IMG/VR virus record: IMGVR_UViG_3300034111_000220
Coordinates: 1 to 38,410 of that record
Source of the DNA: a virus
Direction: 5' to 3' (one strand)
DNA length: 38,410 nt
Part shown: positions 1-7,410 of the stretch, piece after piece
Layout of the letters: the number at the start of each line of letters is the position of its first letter
Position numbering within the stretch: position 1 is the first letter of the stretch
The notes under the pieces: generated by a model
What the model was told of the DNA's origin: nothing
The model's input: only the letters and a program-made list of their open reading frames with translations
The model's database searches: none
Program-made: the position numbers and the translations under genes

Positions 1-809
1 GAACCGGGGATGTCGTTGGCCCAGCGTCTGCTGCTGACAATGCGATTGTTCGATATGACGGAACAACCGGCAAATTGGTGCAGAACAGCGGCGTTTACGT
101 CAGCGACGCCAACAAGGTTTCAATCGGTAGCGCTACACCTGTAGCTTTGACTGCAACGATTACCCCGCAAGTTCAGTCGCTTGGCGTGAACATTGGCGCC
201 TCTGCGTACATGGTCGGGCGTTACTCTGCTGATGCTTCCATGACTTGGTACTACACGGCCAAGTCACGCAACGCGACGGTCGGATCGCACACAGTAGTGC
301 AAGACAACGACGGCCTCGGCGGCATTGCGATGTTCGGCAGCGATGGCACGAACTTTGTCGCAGGCGCAGAGATCTATGGCGAGGTGGACGGTACACCGGG
401 TTCTGGCTCGATGCCCTCTGCTATCGTCTTTCGCGTCAACGGCGTCGAGAAGTTCCGAGTCGCAAACAGCGGATTGCTGACCGACGACAAGGGCAACATC
501 CGCGCTGTACCGCAGACCGGCGCAGCCAAGACGGGCAGTTACTCGCTGGCAACGACCGACGTCGGCACGTTCGTCCATGTCAGCACGGGCGGCTCGGTGA
601 CGATCCCTGACGCGACATTCGCTGCTGGCGACATTGTCTCTGTGTTCAACAACACCTCGGGCAACATCACGATTACTTGCACGATCACGACGGCCTACAT
701 TGCTGGCACGGATACGGACAAGGCATCTGTCACTCTGGCAACGCGAGGCGTAGCGACGATTCTGTTTATCAGCGGCACGGTCTGCGTGATCTCGGGGAAC
801 GTGACCTGA
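1..809 (+). CDS. tail-fibre-like protein, 3' part (5' end outside window)
   Basis: The frame is open from base 3 and ends with TGA at 807-809. The first residues (TGDVVGPASAADNAIVRYDG) lie in the middle of the homologous gene that begins at 37566, so about 210 bases of 5' sequence are missing here. The visible part is low in Cys and rich in Thr, Gly, Ala and Val. Its C-terminal module starts near GNIRAVPQTG and ends CVISGNVT; I recall this as a widespread phage fibre C-terminal domain of beta type. It is followed after 1 base by the glycine-rich gene at 811. A role as a receptor-binding or fibre subunit is inferred from the domain style and context. An internal ATG at 75 exists but is not the true start, because the upstream sequence is homologous coding sequence. 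Confidence 0.8.
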   Translation, partial: TGDVVGPASAADNAIVRYDGTTGKLVQNSGVYVSDANKVSIGSATPVALTATITPQVQSLGVNIGASAYMVGRYSADASMTWYYTAKSRNATVGSHTVVQDNDGLGGIAMFGSDGTNFVAGAEIYGEVDGTPGSGSMPSAIVFRVNGVEKFRVANSGLLTDDKGNIRAVPQTGAAKTGSYSLATTDVGTFVHVSTGGSVTIPDATFAAGDIVSVFNNTSGNITITCTITTAYIAGTDTDKASVTLATRGVATILFISGTVCVISGNVT

Positions 810-810
810 T

Positions 811-1683
811 ATGTCTGCATCGTCGATGCTATTGCTGGCTGCAAATGTAGGCGCTGCTGCTCCAGTTGCTCCCTCGTCAGTTGAGTATCTTGTCGTTGCA
901 GGCGGTGGCGGTGGCGCAAACTATGGCGGTGGCGGCGCTGGTGGATTTCGCACAGCCACAGGCTTGTCAGTATCAACCGGCTCTGCAATTACGGTGACGG
1001 TTGGTGCAGGCGGCAGCGGCGGCCAAAACGAAGGAAGTTCGCCAACAAGTGGCAGCAATTCCGTATTCAGTACGATCACATCGAATGGTGGTGGTCGAGG
1101 CGGATACAACGGGAATTCTGGCAACCCGGCTGTTGCTGGAGCCAGCGGCGGCTCTGGCGGTGGTGGCTCTTTTGATACTGCCGGTGGAAGCGGGAATACC
1201 CCGTCTACATCACCATCTCAAGGCAATAACGGAGGCAGCACAAACCAAGGCTCCCCGAACTTTGCAGCAGGCGGTGGCGGCGGCGCAACTGCTACAGGCA
1301 GCAGCGGAACGTCGTCTGCTGGCGGAACTGGCGGAAGTGGAACGGCATCAAGCATATCCGGCGCATCTGTAACTTACGCTGGCGGTGGTGGCGGCGGCGC
1401 GTTTAGTGTCTCTGGAGCCAATGCTGCTGGCGGTTCTGGCGGCGGCGGCCAAGGCGGTAAGGCTGGCACGGGACAAACGGCAGGCACGGCCAACACGGGT
1501 GGTGGTGGCGGCGGCGCCGGAAACACTTCTAGTAGCGGCTCTGCTGGCGGCTCTGGCATTGTGATCATCCGTTACGCTGACACTTTTACAGCTGCAGCAT
1601 CTACCACCGGCTCACCAACCATCACCGTCTCTGGCGGATATAGAATCTACAAGTGGACGGGCAGCGGCTCGATCACGTTCTAA
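811..1683 (+). CDS. glycine-rich adhesin / tail tip protein
   Basis: A 290-aa protein with a short N-terminus, then long runs of Gly, Ser and Ala broken by short ordered pieces (FRTATGLSVSTGSAITVTVG). The C-terminal block, IVIIRYADTF to YKWTGSGSITF, is nearly shared with the protein at 36199-37155, so the two are paralogs. The pattern resembles phage glycine-rich receptor-binding proteins, of which the polyglycine-II adhesins of T-even-type phages are the best known. Host recognition is inferred from this pattern and from its position next to a fibre gene. It starts 1 base after the upstream stop and precedes the portal gene. Confidence 0.75.
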   Translation: MSASSMLLLAANVGAAAPVAPSSVEYLVVAGGGGGANYGGGGAGGFRTATGLSVSTGSAITVTVGAGGSGGQNEGSSPTSGSNSVFSTITSNGGGRGGYNGNSGNPAVAGASGGSGGGGSFDTAGGSGNTPSTSPSQGNNGGSTNQGSPNFAAGGGGGATATGSSGTSSAGGTGGSGTASSISGASVTYAGGGGGGAFSVSGANAAGGSGGGGQGGKAGTGQTAGTANTGGGGGGAGNTSSSGSAGGSGIVIIRYADTFTAAASTTGSPTITVSGGYRIYKWTGSGSITF

Positions 1684-1697
1684 TTTGAGGAAGGAAC

Positions 1698-3365
1698 ATG
1701 GCAGACTCTAGAGCCGCAGAAGTTTTGGAAGGCTATGACCGCCTCAAAGGCGCTCGAGGCACATGGGAGAACCATTGGCAGGAAGTAGCCGAGCGCGTCT
1801 GGCCGACGATGGCCGAGATGACGGGCTGGCGCACACCGGGCGAGAAGCGATCGGAGAAGATCTTCGACTCGACTGCCCAGCGCGCTCTGCCGCGGTTCTC
1901 TGCTGCGATGGATTCGATGCTGACGCCTGCGACGCAGCTCTGGCACGGATTGCATACCGGCATCCCAGAGCTCGATGACGACATCGCTGTGCGCCGCTGG
2001 TGCGACACGCTGCGAGACGTCATGTTCCGTCAGCGTTACTCGCCGACTGCAAACTTTGCGAGTCAGGCATTCGAGTGCTACATGAGCCTCGGCGCATTCG
2101 GTACGTCTGCGATGTTCATCGACGAGGTGCCGGGTGTCACGCTGCGATACCGCGCGATCCCGCTATCGGAGCTCGTCATCGATCTCGACCACGTTGGCCG
2201 CGTCGATACGGTTTACCGATCGTTCCAGCTCTCTGCGCGTCAAGCAATCCAGATTCCGAACTGGGCTGGCAAGCTGCCGCGTGGAATTGTCGAGCAGGCC
2301 AAGAGCGCGCCGAACACGATGTTTGAGTTTGTGCATTGCGTTCGCCCGAACACGGACTACAAGGAAGGCATGGCTGGCGCTGACGGTATGCGTTACCTGT
2401 CGCGTTACGTCTCTCGAGAGGGGCAGGTGCTGCTCGAGGACAGCGGCTACCGGGTGATGCCGTATGCGGTCGGTCGGTACGTTACCGGCCCGCGCGAGAT
2501 TTATGGGCGCTCTCCTGCGATGGAGGCTCTGGCCGACATCAAGTCCTTGCAAGAGATGGAAAAGACCATGCTCCGTATGGCGCACCGCATGGTCGATCCG
2601 CCGCTCATTCTGACGGAAGAGGGGGCATTGAATGCCTTCTCCGTGCGCCCCAATGCGTTGAACTACGGGTACCTCCGTGACGACGGTACGCCGCTGGTGC
2701 AGCCTCTGATGACGGGCGGCAACCTGCCAATCGGCATCGAGATGGCAGACCAGAAGCGCCGCGCCGTGAACGACTCGTTCTTGGTGACGCTGTTCCAGAT
2801 CCTTGTCGAAGAACCGCGGGCAATGACTGCGACCGAAGTGTTGCAGCGCGCGCAGGAGAAGGGCGCTCTGCTCGGGCCGACGATGGGCCGTCAACAGTCA
2901 GAGTTCTTGGGGCCGATCATCGACCGCGAGCTTGACCTGCTCTCGGCGAGCTTCAACCTGCCGGAGCCGCCGCCTGTTCTGCTCGACTACCTGTCATCGG
3001 GTGGCGAGATCCTGCCGAAGTATCAGGGGCCGCTCGCTCGGTTGATGAAGACCGAAGAGGCCGCGGGCATCCTGCGCACGATCGAGGCTATGCTGCCGGT
3101 CGCACAAGTCTCTGGCGATATGTCTGTCCTGCGCCGCATCAATGCGGATGAGGCCATCAAGCTGATTGCCGAGGCCAATGGTGTGCCTGCCAAGGCGCTG
3201 CGCACCGACGAGGAGCTCGAGGCGATGGATGCCGAGGATGCGCAACAGCAGCAGACAGAGCAGTTGCTGGCTGCCGCTCCGATCGCAGGCCAAGCCGCCG
3301 AACGATTTGCCAAGGCAGAACAGATCGCGGCATCGGCTCCGCGTAGAGCTATTCCGGGAGTGTGA
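1698..3365 (+). CDS. portal (head-tail connector) protein, T7 gp8 family
   Basis: A 555-aa protein, close to T7 gp8 (536 aa). The N-terminus (YDRLKGARGTWENHWQEVAE...WP) and the segment FDSTAQRALPRFSAAMDSMLTP are typical of the head-tail connector family of short-tailed phages. Twelve copies would form the ring at one capsid vertex through which DNA is packaged and ejected and on which the tail is built. A strong ribosome site (GAGGAAGGA) lies just before the ATG at 1698. The C-terminus is Gln/Ala/Glu rich (EDAQQQQTEQLL), as expected for the variable end of this family. It heads the structural and lysis block. Long antisense frames across this gene are codon-bias shadows. Confidence 0.95.
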   Translation: MADSRAAEVLEGYDRLKGARGTWENHWQEVAERVWPTMAEMTGWRTPGEKRSEKIFDSTAQRALPRFSAAMDSMLTPATQLWHGLHTGIPELDDDIAVRRWCDTLRDVMFRQRYSPTANFASQAFECYMSLGAFGTSAMFIDEVPGVTLRYRAIPLSELVIDLDHVGRVDTVYRSFQLSARQAIQIPNWAGKLPRGIVEQAKSAPNTMFEFVHCVRPNTDYKEGMAGADGMRYLSRYVSREGQVLLEDSGYRVMPYAVGRYVTGPREIYGRSPAMEALADIKSLQEMEKTMLRMAHRMVDPPLILTEEGALNAFSVRPNALNYGYLRDDGTPLVQPLMTGGNLPIGIEMADQKRRAVNDSFLVTLFQILVEEPRAMTATEVLQRAQEKGALLGPTMGRQQSEFLGPIIDRELDLLSASFNLPEPPPVLLDYLSSGGEILPKYQGPLARLMKTEEAAGILRTIEAMLPVAQVSGDMSVLRRINADEAIKLIAEANGVPAKALRTDEELEAMDAEDAQQQQTEQLLAAAPIAGQAAERFAKAEQIAASAPRRAIPGV

Positions 3366-3367
3366 CG

Positions 3368-3601
3368 ATGGATGCGCAGATGATGTTCAACATTCTGGTC
3401 GGCGCGTCTGGCTTTATGGTCGGCTGGATTCTGAACAGCATCAGCCGTGCAATCGAGAAGCTCGACCGGGATGTGCGCAATCTGCCGCATATGTACGTCA
3501 CCAAGGCTGATTACCGGGACGATGTGCAGCACATTCGCCGAACCCTCGACGACATTTTCAATCTGATCAACCAGCTCTCGACCACTAAAGCGGATAAATA
3601 A
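3368..3601 (+). CDS. small membrane protein with one N-terminal TM segment
   Basis: About 77 aa from ATG 3368. A GTG at 3362 overlapping the portal stop is possible, but GGGAG at 3356-3360 is better spaced for 3368. The N-terminus (MFNILVGASGFMVGWILNSI) is one hydrophobic span, followed by a charged, probably helical tail (IRRTLDDIFNLINQL). It is followed by another one-TM protein and a holin, so a part in lysis or membrane interaction is plausible. I do not recognise a named family. Confidence 0.7.
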   Translation: MDAQMMFNILVGASGFMVGWILNSISRAIEKLDRDVRNLPHMYVTKADYRDDVQHIRRTLDDIFNLINQLSTTKADK

Positions 3602-3602
3602 C

Positions 3603-3755
3603 ATGGAACTGTTCGAGATCTTTACTCGAGCGTGGCCCGTGATCCTTGCGATGATCACGCTGATTATTGTCCTCTCGAAGCTAGATCTGCGGGTTGCTGT
3701 TCTTGAGGACAAAATCAAAACGCTGTTCGATCTGATCAACAAACGCGACAAATAG
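3603..3755 (+). CDS. very small single-TM protein (50 aa)
   Basis: ATG at 3603 and TAG at 3753-3755 give 50 residues: a short amphipathic start (MELFEIFTRAWP), a hydrophobic span (VILAMITLIIVLS) and a charged heptad-like tail (LRVAVLEDKIKTLFDLI). It starts one base after the upstream stop and ends 11 bases before the holin. The tail resembles that of the preceding protein (both end in a D-x-I/L-F-x-LIN helix), so the two may be diverged duplicates or partners. A lysis accessory role is inferred from position. Confidence 0.6.
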   Translation: MELFEIFTRAWPVILAMITLIIVLSKLDLRVAVLEDKIKTLFDLINKRDK

Positions 3756-3766
3756 GGGCCGCCGCT

Positions 3767-4249
3767 ATGATGACAATGCTTTCCACATTCCTGTCGTTCC
3801 TTGCTGGCGGCCTCCCGAAGATTCTGGATTTCTTCCAAGACAAACAGGATAAGTCGCATGAGCTTTCGATCCTGCGCATCCAGAAAGAGAAAGAGCTGGA
3901 GATGGCAGCCAAAGGATTCGCTTCGCAGGAAAAGGTTGAGGAGCTGCGGGTAGAACAGGTCGCTATGCAGACGCAGGCGCAGGAGCGCTCGTCCCTGTAC
4001 GCCCACGACATGGAAATCGGCAAAGGTGCCAGCCAATGGATCATCAATCTGCGGGCTTCTGTCAGACCTGTAGTGACTTATATCTTTGTGCTGGAACTTG
4101 TTGTTTTGAATGCAACTGGTGTATGGTACGCATATAGCACGGGCATCCCGTTTGCCGTGGCTATGGAAAATGTGTTCGGCGAAGATGAAATGTTGATCCT
4201 TTCGAGCATCATTGCATTTTGGTTTGGGACGCAAGCATTTAAGAAATGA
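3767..4249 (+). CDS. holin (3-TM gene-transfer-release type)
   Basis: 160 aa. A hydrophobic N-terminal stretch (FLSFLAGGLPKILDFF) is followed by a long charged helix (about residues 25-90), then two strong membrane spans near the C-terminus (VRPVVTYIFVLELVVLN and the segment ending SSIIAFWFGTQAFKK). This layout and the RPVVTY and FWFG signatures match what I recall of the GTA-type three-TM holin family. It would form lesions in the inner membrane to release the endolysin. Its stop overlaps the endolysin start by 4 bases, the usual holin-endolysin coupling. Confidence 0.8.
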   Translation: MMTMLSTFLSFLAGGLPKILDFFQDKQDKSHELSILRIQKEKELEMAAKGFASQEKVEELRVEQVAMQTQAQERSSLYAHDMEIGKGASQWIINLRASVRPVVTYIFVLELVVLNATGVWYAYSTGIPFAVAMENVFGEDEMLILSSIIAFWFGTQAFKK

Positions 4250-4782
4250 ACATAAGCGAGCAGGCGCTCGCCGCGATCAAGCATCACGAAGGAGTACGCC
4301 TGCGACCGTATCTTTGCCCCGCCAAGCTTTGGACGGTGGGAGTCGGCCATGTTCTGTATCCGGAGCAGGCACGGTTGCCGGTGGTCAGAACGGCAGACAA
4401 TGGCAACTTTCCTCTGCGCCGGGACTATCCGCTAAAGCCCGAGGACGATCGTGTTTGGGATATGGCTGAAGTGGACGATCTACTTGCTAAAGACCTTGCG
4501 CGATTTGAGCGTGGCGTGGCCCGATATTGCGCTATTGCTCCTGATCGTCAAGGCCAGTTCGATAGCCTTGTTTCCTTCTCTTTCAACGTGGGCCTCGGAA
4601 ATTTGCAACGCTCTTCATTGCGCATGAAACATAACCGCGGTGACTACTGGGGCGCCGCGCAGGAGTTCATGAAGTGGACAAAAGGCGGCGGAAAGGTTCT
4701 GCCCGGGCTGGTGGCTCGAAGGCAAGACGAGATGCGAATGTACCTGTCGTCCAGATGTACGACGGAATCTGGTACCGCGTAA
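4246..4782 (+). CDS. endolysin, GH24 lysozyme (T4 lysozyme family)
   Basis: 178 aa. The N-terminus shows the GH24 active-site pattern E-8aa-C-5aa-T: E15 in HHEG, C24, T30 in LWTVGVGH. Downstream, FDSLVSFSFNVGLGNLQRSSL and GLVARRQDEMRMYL are family motifs. It would cleave the glycan backbone of peptidoglycan. The middle carries an insertion (about residues 40-65, PVVRTADNGNFPLRRDYPLKPED) compared with the shortest relatives. No signal peptide is evident, so export depends on the holin upstream, with which it overlaps by 4 bases. Confidence 0.92.
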   Translation: MNISEQALAAIKHHEGVRLRPYLCPAKLWTVGVGHVLYPEQARLPVVRTADNGNFPLRRDYPLKPEDDRVWDMAEVDDLLAKDLARFERGVARYCAIAPDRQGQFDSLVSFSFNVGLGNLQRSSLRMKHNRGDYWGAAQEFMKWTKGGGKVLPGLVARRQDEMRMYLSSRCTTESGTA

Positions 4783-4940
4783 AGGGATACACCTACACCG
4801 AGTGCTGCGATTGCGCGCTCACCCACAAAGAACAATACAGGCTCATTGACGGGCATTTGGAATGGACTGCTGTTAGGGACGATGTCCGGACAGCAGAGCG
4901 CCGAAAGGAACTCGGCATCAAAGTAACTCGCAAAAGGTGA
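4755..4940 (+). CDS. small Cys-containing protein (61 aa)
   Basis: From ATG 4755 the product is MYDGIWYRVKGYTYTECCDC followed by ALTHKEQYRL and a basic tail. The C-C-x-C...H motif suggests a possible metal site. The same frame is open back to an ATG at 4674, but that part is low-complexity basic sequence overlapping the endolysin, so the later start is preferred. I recall similar short proteins with a CDC-x-L-x-H motif next to lysis genes in other podoviruses; function unknown. It overlaps the endolysin end by 28 bases. Confidence 0.65.
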   Translation: MYDGIWYRVKGYTYTECCDCALTHKEQYRLIDGHLEWTAVRDDVRTAERRKELGIKVTRKR

Positions 4941-4944
4941 TGCT

Positions 4945-6009
4945 GTGGTAGCCGCAAAGGCAACAGACGAACAGATACTCGAGACGTTACGCAAGCACAA
5001 TGGGATACGGGCGGTAGCAGCCGCGGAACTGGGGCTCAATGAGCGCACGTTCCTGCACCGCCTCAAGCGCATGAAGGCGCAGGGCGCGTCGATTCCAGTC
5101 TCGACATACCAGCCCGGACGTCAGACGCCAGTCGAGAAAGAGTTTGAATTCACGCCTCTGCCAGCCGACGACGTATCCATCGACGAGCTGATTGAGCAGC
5201 GCAAGCGCAAGTTCGCCCACAAGCGCGAACACGAAGAGGCGTCAAAGCTCATCCCGATTCGCATCAAGATTGCTGGCCCGATCGGCCTGCTGCACTTTGG
5301 CGACCCGCACGTTGACGACGACGGCACCGACATCGAGGCGCTCGAGCGTCACACCGATCTATGCAATCGCACCGAGGGGCTGTTCGCCTGCAACGTGGGC
5401 GACACCACGAACAACTGGGTTGGCCGTTTAGCAAGGCTTTACGGCGAGCAGGCGACGTCTGCCGCACAGGCTTGGCGTCTGGCCGAATGGTTCATCGATC
5501 GCTGCCGGTGGTTGTATATGATCGGCGGCAATCACGATATGTGGTCTGGATCTGGAGACCCCATCAAGTGGATCGCAAAACAGCAAAGCACGTTGTACAA
5601 GTCATCCGAGGCCCGCATAGCGCTGAAGTTTCCGAACGGGCGCGAGGTGCGTGTGAACGCCCGCCACGACCACGCAGGCTCGTCAATCTGGAATCCGGCT
5701 CACGGCCCGATGAAGGCCGCAATGCTCGGAACACGCGATCACATCTACGTCGCAGGCCATAAGCACGAAAGCGCTTACTCGGTGCTGAAAGACCCGATCT
5801 CGGGAATCACAATGCACTTGATGAAGGTTGCGAGCTACAAGGTGTATGACCGATACGCCAAGGAGCGAGGGTTCCGTGATAACGCGCTCTCGCCCTGCGG
5901 GCTGACGACGATCAACCCTCTGCTGCCGGACAACCATCCCGATATGGTCAAGGTCTGGTGGGAGCCAGAAGAAGGCGCTGAATATTTGACTTGGTTGAGG
6001 AAGCGCTGA
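4945..6009 (+). CDS. HTH-metallophosphoesterase fusion protein
   Basis: 354 aa with a GTG start at 4945, 4 bases after the previous stop. Residues about 5-45 (DEQILETLRKHNGIRAVAAAELGLNERTFLHRL) form a helix-turn-helix. Residues about 110-340 carry a calcineurin-like phosphoesterase core with its metal ligands visible: D120-x-H122 (GDPH), GD153TTNN, N196-H197-D198 (GGNHD), H241-D-H243, and GH272-K-H274. It should be a two-metal phosphoesterase with a DNA-targeting domain. The substrate is not predictable; a nuclease (SbcD-like) or a phosphatase are both possible. It sits in the late operon between lysis and scaffold genes and overlaps the next gene by one base. Confidence 0.88.
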   Translation: MVAAKATDEQILETLRKHNGIRAVAAAELGLNERTFLHRLKRMKAQGASIPVSTYQPGRQTPVEKEFEFTPLPADDVSIDELIEQRKRKFAHKREHEEASKLIPIRIKIAGPIGLLHFGDPHVDDDGTDIEALERHTDLCNRTEGLFACNVGDTTNNWVGRLARLYGEQATSAAQAWRLAEWFIDRCRWLYMIGGNHDMWSGSGDPIKWIAKQQSTLYKSSEARIALKFPNGREVRVNARHDHAGSSIWNPAHGPMKAAMLGTRDHIYVAGHKHESAYSVLKDPISGITMHLMKVASYKVYDRYAKERGFRDNALSPCGLTTINPLLPDNHPDMVKVWWEPEEGAEYLTWLRKR

Positions 6010-6320
6010 TGCCGAGCATGATCTCTGTGATGCGCTCGAGAATCGCTCGAGTAATGTTCCGCTCCCGTGCCTACAAGCGGGCGCTTATCGACGGCAAGAC
6101 CAACAAATTGTCCGAAGACGGCCAGATCATCATTGCCCATCTGAAGCGGTTCAGCCGTTACGGGAAACCCCCGGTCGCATCGGACAAAACAGGCGCGACG
6201 GATATGTTCGAGGTCGGTCGCATGGTTGGCCGACAAGAAACGGTGCAGCTCATTGTCGAGGCGCTGCAACTGGACGAAAAGACCTTGACCAATCTGCAAG
6301 AGGAATTCATCGATGAGTGA
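6009..6320 (+). CDS. Bbp19-like phage protein
   Basis: About 103 aa from ATG 6009, which overlaps the stop of the metallophosphoesterase (TGATG) and is preceded by GAGGAA. The middle and C-terminal half (LSEDGQIIIAHLKRF ... FEVGRMVGRQETVQLIVEAL) matches my memory of the Bbp19-like domain from Bordetella podophages, placed just upstream of the scaffold as here. The function is unknown; a head-morphogenesis role is inferred from position. The N-terminus is strongly basic (MRSRIARVMFRSRAYKR). Confidence 0.7.
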   Translation: MPSMISVMRSRIARVMFRSRAYKRALIDGKTNKLSEDGQIIIAHLKRFSRYGKPPVASDKTGATDMFEVGRMVGRQETVQLIVEALQLDEKTLTNLQEEFIDE

Positions 6321-7170
6321 CGATCAAGGGTCTGCATCAGCAGGCAACCCGACTGCTCCGGCAGCGGCTCCCGCGTGGTACGCGCCGGAAGGGATCGACC
6401 AAGGCACGGCTAGTCAACTAGGTGAACTAGTCAAGGCCAAGGGATGGAAGGGGCCAGCCGACGCGCTGCTTTCTTACCAGAACCTCGAGAAGGTATTCGG
6501 CGCTGACAAGGCTGGACGCACCATTCTCGCCCCCAAGTCGGACGACGACGCCGAGGGCTGGAGTGCCGTCTACAACCGCCTAGGACGCCCGGAGAGCGCC
6601 GACAAGTACGAACTGCCAGTACCGGAAGGGGACGACGGCTCGTTCGCGCAGGCGGTCTCTCCAGTCCTGCACGATCTGGGGCTGACAAGCAAGCAAGCCA
6701 AGGGTCTTGCCGAATGGTGGAACGAAACGTCCGGCAAGCGGATAGAGATGGAGCGCGAGTCGTTCCTGTCGAAGTCCGAGGAAGATTTCACCGCTCTGCG
6801 CCGGGAATGGGGTGCCGCGGCTGACCAGAACGTCGAGCTTGCCAAGCGGGCTGTGGCGAAGTTTGGTGCAGACGCTGGTATCGACGCCGACTCTCTTGAG
6901 CGACTTGAGGAAGCGATCGGCACCGGGCCAATGCTGAAGCTCTTCCATTCAATCGGTGCGTCGTTCGCAGAGGGCACGTTCGTGGCCGCCGAGGGCACGG
7001 CTGGTGGTGCGCTCACCCCGCAGGCAGCCAAGAACAAGATCGCTGGAATGTTCGCTGATCAGGAGTTCATGGGTCGCTACATGAACCGTGACGAGAAGGT
7101 GCGTCAGGGTGCAATCGAGGAGATGATGCGACTGCAACGAATGGCGAACCCAGAGCTGTTTACAGAGTAG
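6313..7170 (+). CDS. capsid assembly scaffolding protein
   Basis: 285 aa, acidic and rich in Ala, Glu and Lys, with a low-complexity N-terminus (SASAGNPTAPAAAPAWYAPEG) and long predicted helices. The C-terminus (NKIAGMFADQEFMGRYMNRDEKVRQGAIEEMMRLQ) is typical of podovirus scaffold proteins. It lies directly upstream of the major capsid gene, the standard place. It would direct procapsid assembly and then leave the shell. It overlaps the preceding gene by 8 bases, with GAGGAA ahead of the ATG. Confidence 0.85.
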   Translation: MSDDQGSASAGNPTAPAAAPAWYAPEGIDQGTASQLGELVKAKGWKGPADALLSYQNLEKVFGADKAGRTILAPKSDDDAEGWSAVYNRLGRPESADKYELPVPEGDDGSFAQAVSPVLHDLGLTSKQAKGLAEWWNETSGKRIEMERESFLSKSEEDFTALRREWGAAADQNVELAKRAVAKFGADAGIDADSLERLEEAIGTGPMLKLFHSIGASFAEGTFVAAEGTAGGALTPQAAKNKIAGMFADQEFMGRYMNRDEKVRQGAIEEMMRLQRMANPELFTE

Positions 7171-7179
7171 TTGCGAGTG

Positions 7180-7199
7180 TGATACGCGCGTGTGTATCA
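7180..7199. repeat. inverted repeat TGATAC-N8-GTATCA
   Basis: Perfect 6-base arms with an 8-base spacer, starting 9 bases after the scaffold stop. It could be a weak hairpin or a protein site; only the symmetry supports it. Confidence 0.4.
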
Positions 7200-7243
7200 T
7201 CCGCGTGTATCTCCTGTATAGAGACCTATGTAGGTTCGTTTGG

Positions 7244-7268
7244 CCCGGGGGTAACACCCCGGGTTTTT
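7244..7268 (+). terminator. Rho-independent terminator between scaffold and capsid genes
   Basis: Stem CCCGGGG (7244-7250), loop GTAACA, stem CCCCGGG (7257-7263), then five T (7264-7268). This is a complete intrinsic terminator on the plus strand. It would reduce read-through from the scaffold genes into the major capsid gene, or it may mark the start of a separate capsid transcript. Confidence 0.85.
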
Positions 7269-7410
7269 ACAGGATCGGGCAAGTCGCAAGACCCCGCTGA
7301 CAGTCGGAAAGACGACCGAGCGGTGGGAGCGTATCCCGCAAGGATCTGGCCCCGGCAACGGACAAGCTATCCGAGAAACACTACTTATTTAGTTTTTTTG
7401 GAGGGCTATC
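7269..7410 (+). promoter_or_regulatory. possible structured 5' leader of the major capsid gene
   Basis: This 142-base non-coding stretch between the terminator and the capsid ATG holds three small stem-loops in a row: GTCG/CGAC (7303-7316), GGGA/TCCC (7325-7337) and CGGA/TCCG (7359-7373). They are followed by a T-rich run (TTTAGTTTTTTT) and a strong ribosome site GGAGGG. I find no convincing sigma70 promoter. A structured leader or an unrecognised promoter would explain the strong capsid expression expected here. The short stems make this tentative. Confidence 0.35.

Noticed and set aside
2163-2894. 243-codon antisense frame inside the portal gene
   Set aside because: Reverse-complement shadow of a strongly codon-biased gene, rich in His and Arg, with no start signal.
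3023-4234. 403-codon antisense frame across portal end, membrane proteins and holin
   Set aside because: It crosses several well-supported plus-strand genes, and the composition looks like a reverse-strand shadow.
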